Source: Pelargonium nanum (Eukaryota > Streptophyta > Magnoliopsida > Geraniales > Geraniaceae). From it: a DNA stretch of 63,748 nucleotides. Below, one piece after another: positions 45,364-57,200 of this stretch; within the stretch, counting starts at the first letter, position 1; each line of letters opens with the position of its first letter. The translations under genes and the position numbers were made by a program. Under the pieces are notes generated by a model. That model ran no database searches. It was not told where the DNA came from and saw only the letters and a program-made list of their open reading frames with translations. Where the stretch lies: assembly GCA_036897485.1 (NCBI GenBank), contig JAYMTF010000050.1, positions 1 through 63,748 of the forward strand, given 5' to 3'.

Positions 45364-47202
45364 TTATCTCCTTTGGCATTCTTTAGAAGTTATGCCGAGT
45401 TCATTCACTAGCAAACTATAACTTGCATAATCTGAGACAAGCCCTTTCTCACTTTTAAGTCTATAGATAACCTCTGGGTTTGAATGTTTACAATGCCCCT
45501 CTAGTAGAATGTTGTATGTAATGTCATCAGGAACTACTCCCGATTCAACCATTGCATCTAAAAATGTATCGGCCTCTTTCATCTTCCCTATCCTACAAAG
45601 ACTGTTCAAGATCACATTATACGTTACAACACTAGGAATGTGACCACCGCTTCCCATTTCCTTGAACAACTTAACACCCGTCTTAACATCACCTTTCTTG
45701 CAAAAACCATCTATGACCATATTATACACGGCAACATCTGGTTTAACACCCGCTGCCAACATCTCCCTCAATGTTCTTTTTGCATCAACAACTCTTCCTT
45801 GTCGGCAGAGCCCCGAGATAAGGGCCGTGAAAGCCACATCATCAAGCTTGATTCCCATTTCAACCATTTCATCCCTAATTTCAAAAGCGGACTCTAAATC
45901 ACCCCCCTTGCAATACCCATCTAACAATGTAGTGTACGTGAACTTGTCAGCCTTCAAATTCCTCGCACTCATCTCATCAAAAACCTTCCTGGCACCCTCC
46001 AAATCTCCGACCTTACAAAGGCCATGAATGAGAGTATTATAAGTCACTAAATCCGGCTTCACTCCTTTGCTCAACATCCGCTCATAAATTTCCATCGCCA
46101 CCCTAATCTCCCCGTTCTTGCAATACCCATGAATCACCGCGGTGAAAGTGACATCATTCGGAACCAGCTTTCTCTCACACATTTCATCAAACAGTTTGTG
46201 TGCATCTTCCAACCGATCTTTCTTACACAGCGCACTGATCAAAACACTATACGTAAAAACATCAGGACACATCCCGTTCTCCTCCATGACCTTCTTCAAC
46301 CTAAAACCCTCCGCCACGTTACTCGATTTACAATACCCATTAATCAAAGTATTGTAACTAACCACCGAACACAAACCTCTATTCCTAATCTCATCAAACA
46401 CCATTTCTGCATCATCAATCCTATTCTCTTTACAAAACCTATGCATCAAATTATTCAAAGAAAACACATCTGGTTTAAACCCACACTCCCACATCTCCAA
46501 ATAAACCACCCAAACAGCCTCCGGCGAGCTCGATTTCAACATTTTGCTAACCAAACACCGACAACCAATAACCGGAATACGAAAATCATGCATCCTAGTC
46601 AACCTAAAAACCCGAATCGCATCGGAGAAAAAACCAGATTCCGAATACGCAATCATCAAAGCATCAAACACAAAATCGGATTGAAATGTACCTCTATTCT
46701 CCACCGCGGAAGCGAACACCGAATCCGCCGAGTCCTTGCCTTTTCTGGAGACGACGAGCCGGATTAGGGTTTCAGCCTCCGAGAACCTCCGATCGGAGCT
46801 GAGGAGTTGCGCCATGGCGCAGTAAGATCCGACGGTGTGGCAAAAGGAGGGCTGCGAGGAGAGCCAGTTGAAGAAGGAGAGTATTGAATCGGCGGAGAGA
46901 TGGTGCGGATTGAGATTGATCAGATCGATGACGTGACGATTGGTGATGGAAGGGACGATCCGCTTGAGAGACGCGTATTGAGGGTTTGTTCGGGAGCGGT
47001 TTATGGTTTCGGAGATTGTGGATAGTATTGGGTCTGGTTGGGGTCGAAGGGGGGGCGGGTGGTTCGGCCGCGGCGCGGGCTCCGGCGGCGGCTGCGGCGG
47101 CGGCGGCGGAGAGTACCAGGTGGAGAAGTGGTGAGGTAGAGAGAGAAAGAGACGGCGAGGAGAGAGAAAGTGGTGGGGTTTTGGGAGTTTGAGAACGGCC
47201 AT
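45364..47202 (-). CDS. P-class pentatricopeptide repeat (PPR) protein, 612 aa
   Basis: Intronless. The frame is open upstream, but the first ATG is at 47202 (MAVLKLPKPHH..). The N-terminus is basic and Ser/His-rich (PRRLFLSLPHHFSTW), a plausible mitochondrial or plastid transit peptide, then a Pro-rich run (about 32-60). From about residue 210 to 600 there are roughly eleven to twelve 35-residue PPR motifs, e.g. VVSYNTLINGYCK, VTYNTLIHGLCKVGDLEGA and AVYNMVIDGFCKKGDV. No E, E+ or DYW domain follows. P-class PPRs bind organelle RNA in a base-specific way and act in RNA stability, splicing or translation. Similar in layout to Arabidopsis At1g09680 as I recall, but orthology is not proven. Target RNA unknown. 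A large foldback element lies 150 bases upstream of the ATG. Confidence 0.93.
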   Translation of the reverse strand: MAVLKLPKPHHFLSPRRLFLSLPHHFSTWYSPPPPPQPPPEPAPRPNHPPPLRPQPDPILSTISETINRSRTNPQYASLKRIVPSITNRHVIDLINLNPHHLSADSILSFFNWLSSQPSFCHTVGSYCAMAQLLSSDRRFSEAETLIRLVVSRKGKDSADSVFASAVENRGTFQSDFVFDALMIAYSESGFFSDAIRVFRLTRMHDFRIPVIGCRCLVSKMLKSSSPEAVWVVYLEMWECGFKPDVFSLNNLMHRFCKENRIDDAEMVFDEIRNRGLCSVVSYNTLINGYCKSSNVAEGFRLKKVMEENGMCPDVFTYSVLISALCKKDRLEDAHKLFDEMCERKLVPNDVTFTAVIHGYCKNGEIRVAMEIYERMLSKGVKPDLVTYNTLIHGLCKVGDLEGARKVFDEMSARNLKADKFTYTTLLDGYCKGGDLESAFEIRDEMVEMGIKLDDVAFTALISGLCRQGRVVDAKRTLREMLAAGVKPDVAVYNMVIDGFCKKGDVKTGVKLFKEMGSGGHIPSVVTYNVILNSLCRIGKMKEADTFLDAMVESGVVPDDITYNILLEGHCKHSNPEVIYRLKSEKGLVSDYASYSLLVNELGITSKECQRR

Positions 47203-47353
47203 TTTTTTTTTGTTCGTTACTGGTTGTTTGGTGTGTGTTTTTGGGTTTATGGAGTTTGTTGAAGGCGGGAGCGTTGTTTTCACGCGCCAAAAAATGGCGC
47301 CTAATTGGAAAATTCCAAAACCCAAAATTAAATTTGTTGGGCTCGTTGTATAT

Positions 47354-47752
47354 AGGAAAAATGTTCAAATTGGTTCATAAATTATCCAGTTCGTGCTATT
47401 TTGGTCCAGGAACTATCAGACGTGTCATTTCAGTCTAAAAGATAGACGAAAAAGTCGTTATAGTCCAAACGTTTCCAAAAATCGAGCCCCGTCATGACAT
47501 TCCGTCAAAATCACTTACGGAACCATTAAATTTTCATTAAAAAAAAATATTTTTTTTTTAAATTCCACGTCATCAATACTAAACAAATTCCGTCAGGATT
47601 TTGACGGAATGTCCAGACGGAGCTCGGTTTTTGGAAACGTTTGGACTATAACGGTTCTTTCGCTTATCTTTTATATTGAAATGACACGTTTGATAGTTCA
47701 TGGACCAAAATGGCACGAACTGAATAGTTAAGTAACCTTGGACCTTTTTCCT
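47354..47752. repeat. Long foldback MITE just upstream of the PPR gene
   Basis: Arms of about 180-190 bp pair almost end to end. Shared words on both arms include GGAAAAA, CAGTTCGTGC, ATTTTGGTCCA, ACGTGTCATTTCA, TATAGTCCAAACGTTTCC and GACATTCCGTCAAAATC. The spacer is a ~60-bp A/T run. Both flanks have TATA, which may be the target duplication. No ORF. If transcribed it would form a long hairpin. Confidence 0.85.
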
Positions 47753-48581
47753 TATATATATAATCAATATTTGGATCGGCCTGGTGAATTTGCACAAACC
47801 GTATATTATGCACAAAATGCATGTTTCTCAGGTCGGATTTGGAGTAGGTTTTGCATCTCACACTTATAAAAATAACCCAAAATTCGTATTATCAGCTCTA
47901 ACTTGTTCTTGTTAGAGTTAACAATTCAAAATTCTTTCCAAATCTAAGTTGAAACAATCGATTTCGAATTTAACTCGCATGAGATGCGAGTTTTATGACA
48001 CAATTAGTGTGAGTAGCGATTCTCTGTATATAAAAAAATGCACATTTGATTGTGAAATTAACTGGTCGTGGTTGATCCATACTCTTCAATGTCAAGCCGG
48101 GTTAAATATGCAAATCCATCGGATCTATTTTGTACTTTAGAGCTAGCAAAAATACACTTTCAGTAAATATAACTCTCCTAGCACATGTTATCATAAGATT
48201 CAAATTCAAAATATATGTGGAAAAAAAGAGTTATAGTAAATTAAAGTAGACAACAACCTTATTAACAAGTCATTCATTCCTCTATTTCCAAACAAAAGAC
48301 AAAAAAATGTTTACAAATATGGTACCCACAAACCATTAATTAGCCTCTTGTGTTCTTTGAACATTCCTCTCAACTATATATATATAGATCCATAATATAT
48401 ATATATAAGAATAAAATGATGAATATATATACAATATTTGACAATTAATTTCAATAATACTCACTACCACATACCTCCAACCTTCCCCAACAATGCTGCA
48501 ATAACTATTTCACAAGGCACAACATGCCTCATTCATGGTTTCTTGCAAGTAGAGCCAGCCAACCTAACCACAGGCACAACC
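47753..48581. other. Spacer between the PPR promoter and the unknown gene
   Basis: Bases 47760-47905 are a dispersed repeat copy ending in TTATCAGCTCTAAC. Bases 48375-48410 contain TATATA runs. Bases 48533-48592 read on the minus strand as a plausible continuation of the 48582 gene in another frame (see finding). Nothing else recognised. Confidence 0.45.
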
Positions 48582-49130
48582 CTATGCTTTCCCAGACGGC
48601 GATCTCCGCAGCGGCAACGGCCCATTTCCGGCCACTCTTCTCCTCGTCGCCGCCACCACCACATCCTCCCTCCTGCCACACATCAACTGAGTCCTAGGCC
48701 AAAACCCTTTCCATCTTTTCTTTTGCTTATTCATCTTCGTCGTTGTCGTTGTCATCGTCATCCCCTCTGGAGAATACTTCCCATTTTCGCCCTCGAGGCT
48801 GTTTCGGGGTTTGCTAGACTCTATAAGATAATCTAGTTGCCTCGATATGCTCTGAATTTCATAGTTATCGAGAAGAGAACGATCCTGGTTCAAATCCTGA
48901 TCATGTGCAAGTTGACGTGACTCTGATTTATCTCTGACTGCACCGTTCATAGCTTCAAGCTTGTAACGCGAGGGTCTATGAGACCTAGAAGCGACCTTAA
49001 ATTCGCTCATTGGCTTGCCTTCTGACCCCGATCCGCGTTGGTACCATGCCCACGCGGCCGCTTTAACAACGGCCAATTCGTCGGTAGATCCTCTACCTCT
49101 AGTTGCATGCGTAACCTTCTTTGTGTCCAT
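48582..49130 (-). CDS. Plant protein of unknown function, 182 aa, possible frame change at the 3' end
   Basis: The start is the ATG at 49130 (MDTKKVTHATRGRG); an in-frame ATG at 49241 would add a hydrophobic leader but lies in what looks like the 5' leader. The N-terminus contains VVKAAAWAWYQRGSGSEGKP and then RPSRYKLEAM, wording I recall from a conserved but uncharacterised land-plant family. The middle has SLLDNYEIQSISRQLDYLIE, the C-terminus basic KKRWKGFWPRTQLMCGRR. No signal peptide or membrane segment with this start. The ORF ends SPSGKA, but the +1 frame immediately overlapping it reads GKHRVVPVVRLAGSTCKKP then stop at 48533, which looks more like the family's tail. Function unknown. 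Confidence 0.75.
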   Translation of the reverse strand: MDTKKVTHATRGRGSTDELAVVKAAAWAWYQRGSGSEGKPMSEFKVASRSHRPSRYKLEAMNGAVRDKSESRQLAHDQDLNQDRSLLDNYEIQSISRQLDYLIESSKPRNSLEGENGKYSPEGMTMTTTTTKMNKQKKRWKGFWPRTQLMCGRREDVVVAATRRRVAGNGPLPLRRSPSGKA

Positions 49131-50944
49131 GAAAATTGTTTTGAGCCTCCAAAGATGAAAAGAATATGGGAAAACATAAAGTCCCACACCAATAAAAGAA
49201 GAAAAGATTAAATGAAAGAGAAGTTGGTACTCTTTTACCATTCAAGAAAGGTATCTATATAATCTTTCTCATATGGGTATTTTCTTTGGCTGCAAATTGG
49301 TCCTTTTGTGTCAGAAGTGTATTCAATTCTCAAAATGGGCATTTGGGTCCACAAAAATTTGAAGTTAGGTTCAAGGTATAGCTTTGGTGTGGCCAATGGA
49401 CTGTTCCTATTGTCTTCAAACAAGGCTTGGTTTATATTCCCTTTTGGAAATTGGCCTCGTCATACTCTCAGTATTGTACATAAAGCTGACAATTCGGATT
49501 TTGAATTAGGTTGTAAAGACTAAAGACCTAGCTTGAACCCGACCCAAAAGAACTACAGGTCACAGGTTTTACATGTTAATGTATGTACTTGTCCGACTCA
49601 ATACACAAATTCTCTCAATCACAAACTTGATCCGACCCGAATGGGATTTTTCGAGCTCAAATTTCTAGCTCAACCTAACAAATCAGATTCCAAGTCGAAT
49701 GGGATTGTTCAAGTTCGGGTTGATAAGATCTAACTCTAATATGGTCGTCCGACCCAAAATTAATTGGGTATATTTTGTGAAACTCAAATATAGTCGAATT
49801 TTGAGTGTTCACAAATTCGAGTTCTAATTGTTGGATCTAATTGTAAGGTAGTGTTTGTCATTTATTTTTCCCTAGATAAGGGTTGGTAAGTTTTGGGTTT
49901 TACTAAAACTCAATAGCTTCCTACAAATTCCCATCACCTGTAGTTTTGTTTCTTGGCTATTGTACAAATCTTTATGATAGTCACCAACTATTTTGAAGTG
50001 ATGGAACAACCCCTCCTAAAGGTCCTAAACAACCATTCATTTTGGCCTTAGTTTGGCCTAAAGCTGATATTAGGACTCTAACTCGCAGGCACCCAAAACC
50101 CGATTCAACTTTTTGGGGTTCTAACATAAACAAATCTTATGAACTATATTGAGTTCTAGCACGAAAGTTCGTGGGTCATATTGAGTTTTTTTTTTCCATT
50201 ATATAATATAGTAATCTATCGTTGCTATCATATTTTTCACCCGAAATAAGAAAGTCAAGCATATTATGATAAGTATTTTCAACCTCATAACCTTTCATAT
50301 ATCAAAGAAATTGACAGTTTAACTAATGTGATCATTAATTTCCCTCCAAATCACCATCACATGTTGGAAAATCCTACCTAAACTATTTACTATAAGGTGT
50401 TAGGTATCGAATGGATATGTAGAAAAGATCCAAACCACAGATAAATGAATGGTGTTTGTTAGATACATGGTGTTTGTTAGATACATGGCAATGAATCGAA
50501 CAAATCACAAGTTGTCTAGTCACGTCAGCACAATGTAAAATTGATAAAACTAATAAAAGCGATTAGATTTATTCGATAATTTTGGATTTCAACTAAAAAT
50601 GCATAGTAGTGGTTAGAGAAGACAATTTGAAACGCAAAACGTGACTTGATACGAACATGACACAATTTTAGCGTGTTTGGGCATCGTATGTTTATAATAG
50701 TGCAGTGTTTGCGGTAGACTTGTAAAACATGCATGAAACGATAACACAATTAATGTTAAAATAACACGCAACAATTAGCTCCCTTACGACATATATGAAT
50801 TATACGAGATGCAACAGTAATTTCAGCAAACCTTAGGAGGTGTTTAAGTAAATTTTCCAGAAAAGGAAGAAAATAATACCTTTCTACATTGAAACAAGTG
50901 ACTTCTGGTTGTATAGGATCAGCTGCCATTTCAACCTCAAGACT
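49131..50944. other. Upstream of the unknown gene; intergenic
   Basis: Promoter of the 49130 gene (minus strand), then a dispersed GACCCG-type repeat at 49478-49735 (starts AAGCTGACAATTCGG, ends GATCTAACTCTA). Bases 50455-50490 contain a short tandem duplication of GGTGTTTGTTAGATACATGG. No gene recognised. Confidence 0.45.
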
Positions 50945-51083
50945 TTAGGTAGCATTTGGATTAAAACTCTGGAACGGGAATCATCTTGGATGTCATTTTC
51001 ATGAACAAAAAGGTTTAATACAAACACTAATAATGAGAATTTCATTCCCGAACAAAATATAGAATCCAAATGCTACCTTAAAT
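50945..51083. repeat. MITE (GGTAGCGTTTGGATT family)
   Basis: The left end TAGGTAGCATTTGGATTAAA and right end GAATCCAAATGCTACCTTAA are inverted. The middle contains GGAACGGGAATCAT and GAGAATTTCATTCCCG. Same family as 23229-23374. Confidence 0.75.
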
Positions 51084-52000
51084 TCATCTTTCATCTTTTG
51101 CAATATGATTCAAACAAGCCTTTGCTTCAAGAGAACTAAACTCTGACCCAATTCATTTCCGAACTGCAAAATAATATTCATGTAAAACATACCACACCAG
51201 GTAAATCCTCAAACCCTTCCCCGAGCAAGAATCAAAGGAATCCATATGTTATCTACACATAATATGAATTATCGGTGGTTCTATATAATAAAAAATGAAC
51301 CGGATTCGGGTACAAGACCCTTTACACGTAAGACCGATTGCTCAAGCAATTTGGTATCCTTACTTTGGTCAGCCGAAGAGTCTAACTAATTGAAACTTCC
51401 AAACAATGAATGGGACTAATAGTCCATATTTTAACGTCCACAAGTTGATTCAAAAAAGAACTAAAACGTCCTTTGAAAAACGCTACCCACGTGGCCTCAT
51501 GACCTTTTTATATATTTTTCCCATAGTCATATGTTCCAACGTTGATGAATCAAGGTTCAGATTGTCATGGTGTAATAAAATGAATTGAAAACACCATCAC
51601 GATGTAACAAGTTTACGAGTTATGACCAGATCGATTACATAATAAGCAATGTGAAGCGAATTTACCTCCCTACATGTAGAAATGCATTGGAAGAGTGTGT
51701 TCTCAGACTCAGCGAGTGAGAGTCCTTCCTGTTTATAGTTCAATAACAATAGTAGTAAGAACTCAGTAAAAGTTAAAACAACATCGTTAAGAAAAGTTCT
51801 ATTACAGAACAAATTCTAACTCATAAACAGTCATATATAAAGCCTATATAATACTGGGTTACTGACCCTTGACTCTTGTTATTCTCGCTCACTGATCTCC
51901 AAAAGACTGAGAGCATCAAGAGACTGATATGTAAAAATGTCATGAATCAATTCAACTCATGTTACAAAAAGGAAGATTACAATGTGCCAGAACATAATAA

Positions 52001-52110
52001 GATAGCGTTTGGATTGAAAATTTTGGAATGAGTATGAGAATAATCAAAGCAAAAATGTTTGATTCTTCATTTCCATTTCCTAACAAAAAATTTAATCGAA
52101 ACACTGCATG
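52001..52110. repeat. MITE (GGTAGCGTTTGGATT family), short copy
   Basis: The left end is AAGATAGCGTTTGGATTGAA and the right end AATTTAATCGAAACACTGCA. It lies in what may be an intron of the unrecognised minus-strand gene starting at 53270. Confidence 0.6.
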
Positions 52111-52619
52111 AACTTCTTAATTAGTGGTGAAATGGTATACCCTATTGATTCAACGCCTCTTTCTCTAAATGCTCATTAGGTGATGTTGAGATTACGAGTT
52201 TGCAACTATGCCAAATCAAATAAACAGAATGAAGCAATGCAGGTTCATGCCAGTAAAGCATGTTAGCGACAGAATTGGCGAGAAAACAAAAGAACAAAAC
52301 AAATAGTATTACTCGTCAGTACAAAACAGTAGAAAGAACAATCATAAGATATAAAGTGCAAAGATATGAAAATTACCGAAACTAATTGCAGCAGAAGGCA
52401 CATAGGTACCAAAAGAAATGATAAGCAATACTGGAAAACCCTTTAAATTAGATAAAATATAAGTAGCAAAACTGCAAGAGATTGAGAAACAAAACGAAAA
52501 AACACAACATAAACTATTATTATTTTGAAAACATGACCCCAAATGGCAAATGGGCTCTCTGATCATTATTATATTCATCAATTTGTTCTCCATTTTTTAA
52601 ATAATCTGTGTTCAAAACT

Positions 52620-53075
52620 GAACAGAACAATGCAAATTCCCAATTTCTACGATAAAATCATCAGCTATCACTGATTCAGCTTAGGGAAATCAAGACACAA
52701 AACCGAATCGAAACCCACCAATTATCCCAACTTAGATTGATTTACAAAATCTCTGAATCTACAATAAAAATCATCAAATAACGCTGATTCAGTTTGGGAT
52801 AATCACGAAACAATGTCAAAATTGGAAAGCACAGATTATTACATCTTAAATTGATTTGCAGATTCACCGTACCAACAATAAAATCATCAACTATCACAGA
52901 TTCATCTTAGGAAAATCAGGAAACAAAATCTAAGCGGAAAACCACAAACTATTCCAACTTAGAATGATTTACAAATTCTCAGTTTCTTCAATAAGATCAT
53001 CAACTATCACTGATTCAGCTAAGCAAAATCACAAAATAAAACTGAAATAAAAAACCACAGTTTATTCCAAAAATT
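52620..53075. repeat. Four-copy tandem array, ~112-bp unit
   Basis: The word AATAAAATCATCAACTATCA plus CTGATTCAGCTTAGG recurs near 52650, 52762, 52879 and 52991. Between the copies are CCAACTTAGATTGATTTACA and a GGAAACC(C)AC segment. If the exon at 53175-53270 is real, this lies in its first intron. Confidence 0.75.
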
Positions 53076-53174
53076 TAATTACGAATTATTGATACTGGAG
53101 TAAATGGACTGCGATTCAAAAATAGTAAACATCAAATGATTTGTGTAAAGCAGGAGTGTGTTTTTGTCGCTTAC

Positions 53175-53270
53175 TGATTCTGGAGAGTGGAATGGGTAGA
53201 GGAACTTGTGATTGTTTCTCGAGAAACGGATTTTCCTGAGAAAATTAGCAACTGCTTGTCGATCGAACAT
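53175..53270 (-). CDS. Candidate first exon of an unrecognised gene
   Basis: ATG at 53270 begins MFDRQAVANFLRKIRF and stays open for 32 codons to GAATCA|GTAAGC, a good donor. The peptide is basic with hydrophobic spacing, like an organelle presequence, but I know no match. Possible downstream exons on the same strand are weak: an acceptor AACAG at about 51728 followed by a 63-nt open segment (starts EGLSLAESENTLF) ending at GAG|GTAAAT. Neither is proven; this could be a leader of a non-coding transcript. Upstream, GCGGATTCGCGAATC and the following region could be its promoter. Confidence 0.25.
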
Positions 53271-53399
53271 CGCTCCGATCACTGTTCAATTCGCAGCGGA
53301 TTCGCGAATCTACGCACGAAGAGCTGATGGGGGTTTAGTTATGTTCTAAAACCCTTGACAGTTAACACTAAATTAACGGTTAATATAAGTTCAAAAAAT

Positions 53400-53870
53400 G
53401 AAAATGTTTCAAATTGGTCCCTAACTAATTGGTTTTATTTCAAATTCGTACCTAATTTGATATTTGTTTCAGTTTAGTTCTTATATTATGTTATTTTATT
53501 TCGAATGATTCCAAATCATTCCGCAACTGTCAAATTAGGCTAACGTGACAAATTTTTATATAATTCTTTTGTTTACATGACACTTAGTTTAGCAAAATTT
53601 ACAAATGAGACTAATTTGAGGGGTTAAATTGACGTGGCGATCACGTTCCTTAGTCGTACAATTTTGTTCCAAATTAATAGCATCACGCAGTCAGTCGGCC
53701 ACGTCAACAAAAATATTCTAGAATAATTGTCATGTTAACGTAAGTGTCAGACCAACTAAGAGAATTCAAAAAAACTTGTAGCGTCAACCTAATTTGACAG
53801 CCCTGGTTCAGATTTGATCAAATTGGGACAAAATAGCATAGTTTGATAATCAAATTGAAACAAAAACTAC
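53400..53870. repeat. Foldback MITE-like element
   Basis: The left arm holds TTTCAAATTGGTCCCTAAC and GCAACTGTCAAATTAGGCTA. The right arm holds the complements (CGTCAACCTAATTTGACAGC, GATCAAATTGGGACAAAATA). Outer arms are diverged; the inner pair GTCAAATTAGG is exact. No coding capacity. It lies between the exon candidate at 53270 and the 3' end of glutamine synthetase. Confidence 0.6.
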
Positions 53871-54258
53871 ATACTTATCAACAAGAGAGAAAAGAAGCAA
53901 CAAGAGAGAAACATTATCAACAATGACATTAGACATAGAAACAAGAATCAAATTAAGCCCTTGACATAGTTATTTGATCTACAGGTGTTTTCACCATTAT
54001 TCAACACAAACACATCAACAAGTGAAGAAGAAGCAACAAAGCTTCACCTTCTCTCAATCTACAAGGGCAATAAAAACCACCAAACATAACCAAAAGCTAA
54101 TCCTTTTTTTTTTCTAACATAAAAATAACACAAAGGGATAGCAAAAGCTCCCTAATTGAAGCACAAAGTAACACTCCTCTTTCCCTCTTGTTTTGATGTA
54201 TCCATCAAGTAGGGTTTGTGGGCTAAAATGGGTGGCTTGCTTGCTTGCTGGATGCCAC

Positions 54259-57200
54259 TCATGGCTTCCACAGAAGTGTGGTCTCAGCAATCATAGATGT
54301 CACAACATATGGGTCCATGTTGGATGCTGGCCTCCTGTCCTCAAAATACCCCTTCCCTTCCTTCTCGGTGTCCCGGCCGACCCGAATAGACGCTCCTCGG
54401 TTCGCTACTCCCTGAAAAACAGGACATCAGATACATCAGTATGTACTCTATACTCCATCATACGACGTATGGTCGTCCCATAGGTTAGTTGGATAGAAAA
54501 CAACAATGAATCTTTATGTTGACCGTAATAGGATTAGTTGTGTCGTAGATATAATATCAACACATCAAGTATGTACTCTATAATCCATAATATAAAGTCA
54601 TCCCATAGGATTAGTTGTGGGTTATTTGTGTGGCAGATACAATATAAATACATCAGTATGTACTCTATACTCCATCACACGTATAGTTGTCCTATAGGGT
54701 TAGCTGCATAGTATGCATAAAGTGAAAACGACAATGCACTGTTATGTTGACCGTAATAAGGTTAGTTGTATGTTATAAAAATATCAATACATCAGTATGC
54801 ACTCTATACTCCATCATATGTATAATCGTCCTTGTATCCCATATGGTTAGTTGTAGACAATGCAACGTCACGTTGACTGTAATAGACTAGTAGGGTTAAG
54901 TGTGTTATAGATATAATATCAATATGTACTCTACACTCCATCAAAGATAATGACATGTTCTTAATAATGGGCCCAGGTTATTTGTAACATATATTTTGTG
55001 AAAACGACAATACGTCGCTATGTCCTTTATACTCCATCAAAGGTCAGGACACATTCCTTACAAAGGTCCTATTTACTCCATCAAGGGTCAAGACACATTG
55101 CTTGCTACAATGGTCCCAATTATTTATTTGGGTTAGTTGTGTTGTCTATATGGTGAAAACAAGGATTCATCATTATGTATTCTATGCTCTATCAGATAAC
55201 ACGACGCATTCCTTGTGATTGTTGCAAAATTGTGAGCGGGAAAGTAAATTGTCATTGTATTTTCTTTCTTACCCATAAGAAGGTGTTGATGTCAGCAGTC
55301 TCGTGCTTTCCGGTGAGCCGGCGCTCGTTTCCTTCCCCGTACGCTGCAATGTGCTCCTTGTGCCTCAGTCCGAGCTTTTCAATTGCTTTCTTGATGATCT
55401 CGTAGCCTCCCTCGGCTCTCATCGACTTTGTGCTGAAATACAAAGTTACATAATCCATCAGCATAGACTATTATATATGGAGATCCGGACCTAAATTTGG
55501 GGACAGTCGAAACCGATTTCAAATTGCATAAATAGACCCGACAGATTTTGGATCGGGTCGAGCAAACCAGCACTTACTCACACAGGTCTGAGCCTCTAGT
55601 GAGTAGAAATCGGGATAGGTCTTTCCAACCCGAACTCCCCAACCCAAAACCTGAGTTGCAAGTTCTATATGTCTTTGTAAGAGACGAAAGAGAGACTAAA
55701 ATTATATACGTACCTGTAGTTTGTATGTGCACCGGCACCATTCCAGTCACCCTGGTGAGAAGAAAAAATAACCGAGAAATGTAAGATAGAGCGCAAAACA
55801 AGTTTCGATAAGGAAATAAAGGGAGAGGTAGAGATCTAACCTGAATAGGCTTGGGGTCGAAGGAAACGACGACGCCAGCAATCTCGGTGATCCTCTGTGG
55901 ATACACAAATTACATATATCAGAATATACTAAACAACAAAGTTGTTTCCCGGAAAAACAATAGCCTTAGTAAGATACATTACCTCGAGAATGTACCTAGA
56001 AACCCACAACTCGTCTCCAGCTGAGATACCGACTGAAGGACCTACTTGGTATTCCCACTAAAAAACAAACAAAAATTCAGCAATTTGTTGTTCAATGAAT
56101 TAAATCGCAATGTAGAAGCCTAAAATGAGGCCTCGTCGTTTTACCTGTCCTGGCATGACCTCTCCGTTGATTCCACTGATGTTAATACCAGCAAAGAGGC
56201 ACGCTTTGTAGTGAGCGTCCACAATGTCGCGACCAAAGGCCTTGTCAGCTCCAATCCCGCAGTAGTAGGGTCCCTAATCAAACACATCAAAACGCTTCAA
56301 ATACAGACCACAGTAAAAGATCAGGAGTTACAAGTACTGTTTAGATTATAATTTTTGTTCGGAGATGGGAATCTTGGGACCTTTTGGTCATTGAAACTTA
56401 ATCTCATTTTCAATAGCGATTCTTGTCCCCATTTCAAGATTTTCAATCCAAACACTACCTTAAGCTCTAGAGTTAAGCTTGTTTGTTACCTGGGGGCCGG
56501 GAAAGCCGCCAATGGGCCACCCCAGTGGCCAGTTAACCTCCTTCTGCAACAAGGTGTACTCCTGCTCTATTCCATACCTGTTTTTCAAAATAGATTCGAA
56601 AGTTGTTAGAGTTCAACACTATAATTGGGTCCTCGGCTACACAAAAAGACAAAAATGGGCTTGCACGTAACGGGATGCTAGAGTATAGAACCACAACATG
56701 ACACTCTAAAGACTCTGAATGAGAATCTTCAATGCCATTCTCACAACAAAAATCTGAATACAAATATGAACGATGAGAATCACATCTCGTTCTGATTCTT
56801 GATTCCCCTTTTATAGACAAAAATTCTAATTCAAATACCTAGATGTTGTTATGAGAATATAAATCTATAACAGTACACTTTAAAGAGTAAACACTATTCT
56901 TAGGCCAATTTTTAATTATTTTTAAGATTATCCAGATGACAATGGAAACTCCAAAGATTCTTTGGTGGTGTTTGGATTAAAGATCTTGAAATGGGAATAA
57001 GAATCAAAAAACAAAAAAGAGAATCACATTCCAAAGCCATTCTCATGAGTCATGACCAAAAAAATCACAATCCGGAAAGGAACCATGAGAATCTCATTCT
57101 CATTCTTGATTCACATTCTTAAACAAAAAGTTTAATCCAGACGCTACCTTAGCGATGTTATGAGAACATAAAACAACACAGCACTCAAAAGAATCTTCCG

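Noticed and set aside
46129-46767. 212-aa plus-strand frame opposite the PPR gene
   Set aside because: The minus strand has canonical PPR repeats; the plus frame has low-complexity His/Asn/Thr-rich sequence with no family.
52342-52593. Hydrophobic 83-aa minus-strand frame
   Set aside because: It overlaps AT-rich intron-like sequence next to a MITE and shows no family or promoter; possible splice sites in it are weak.
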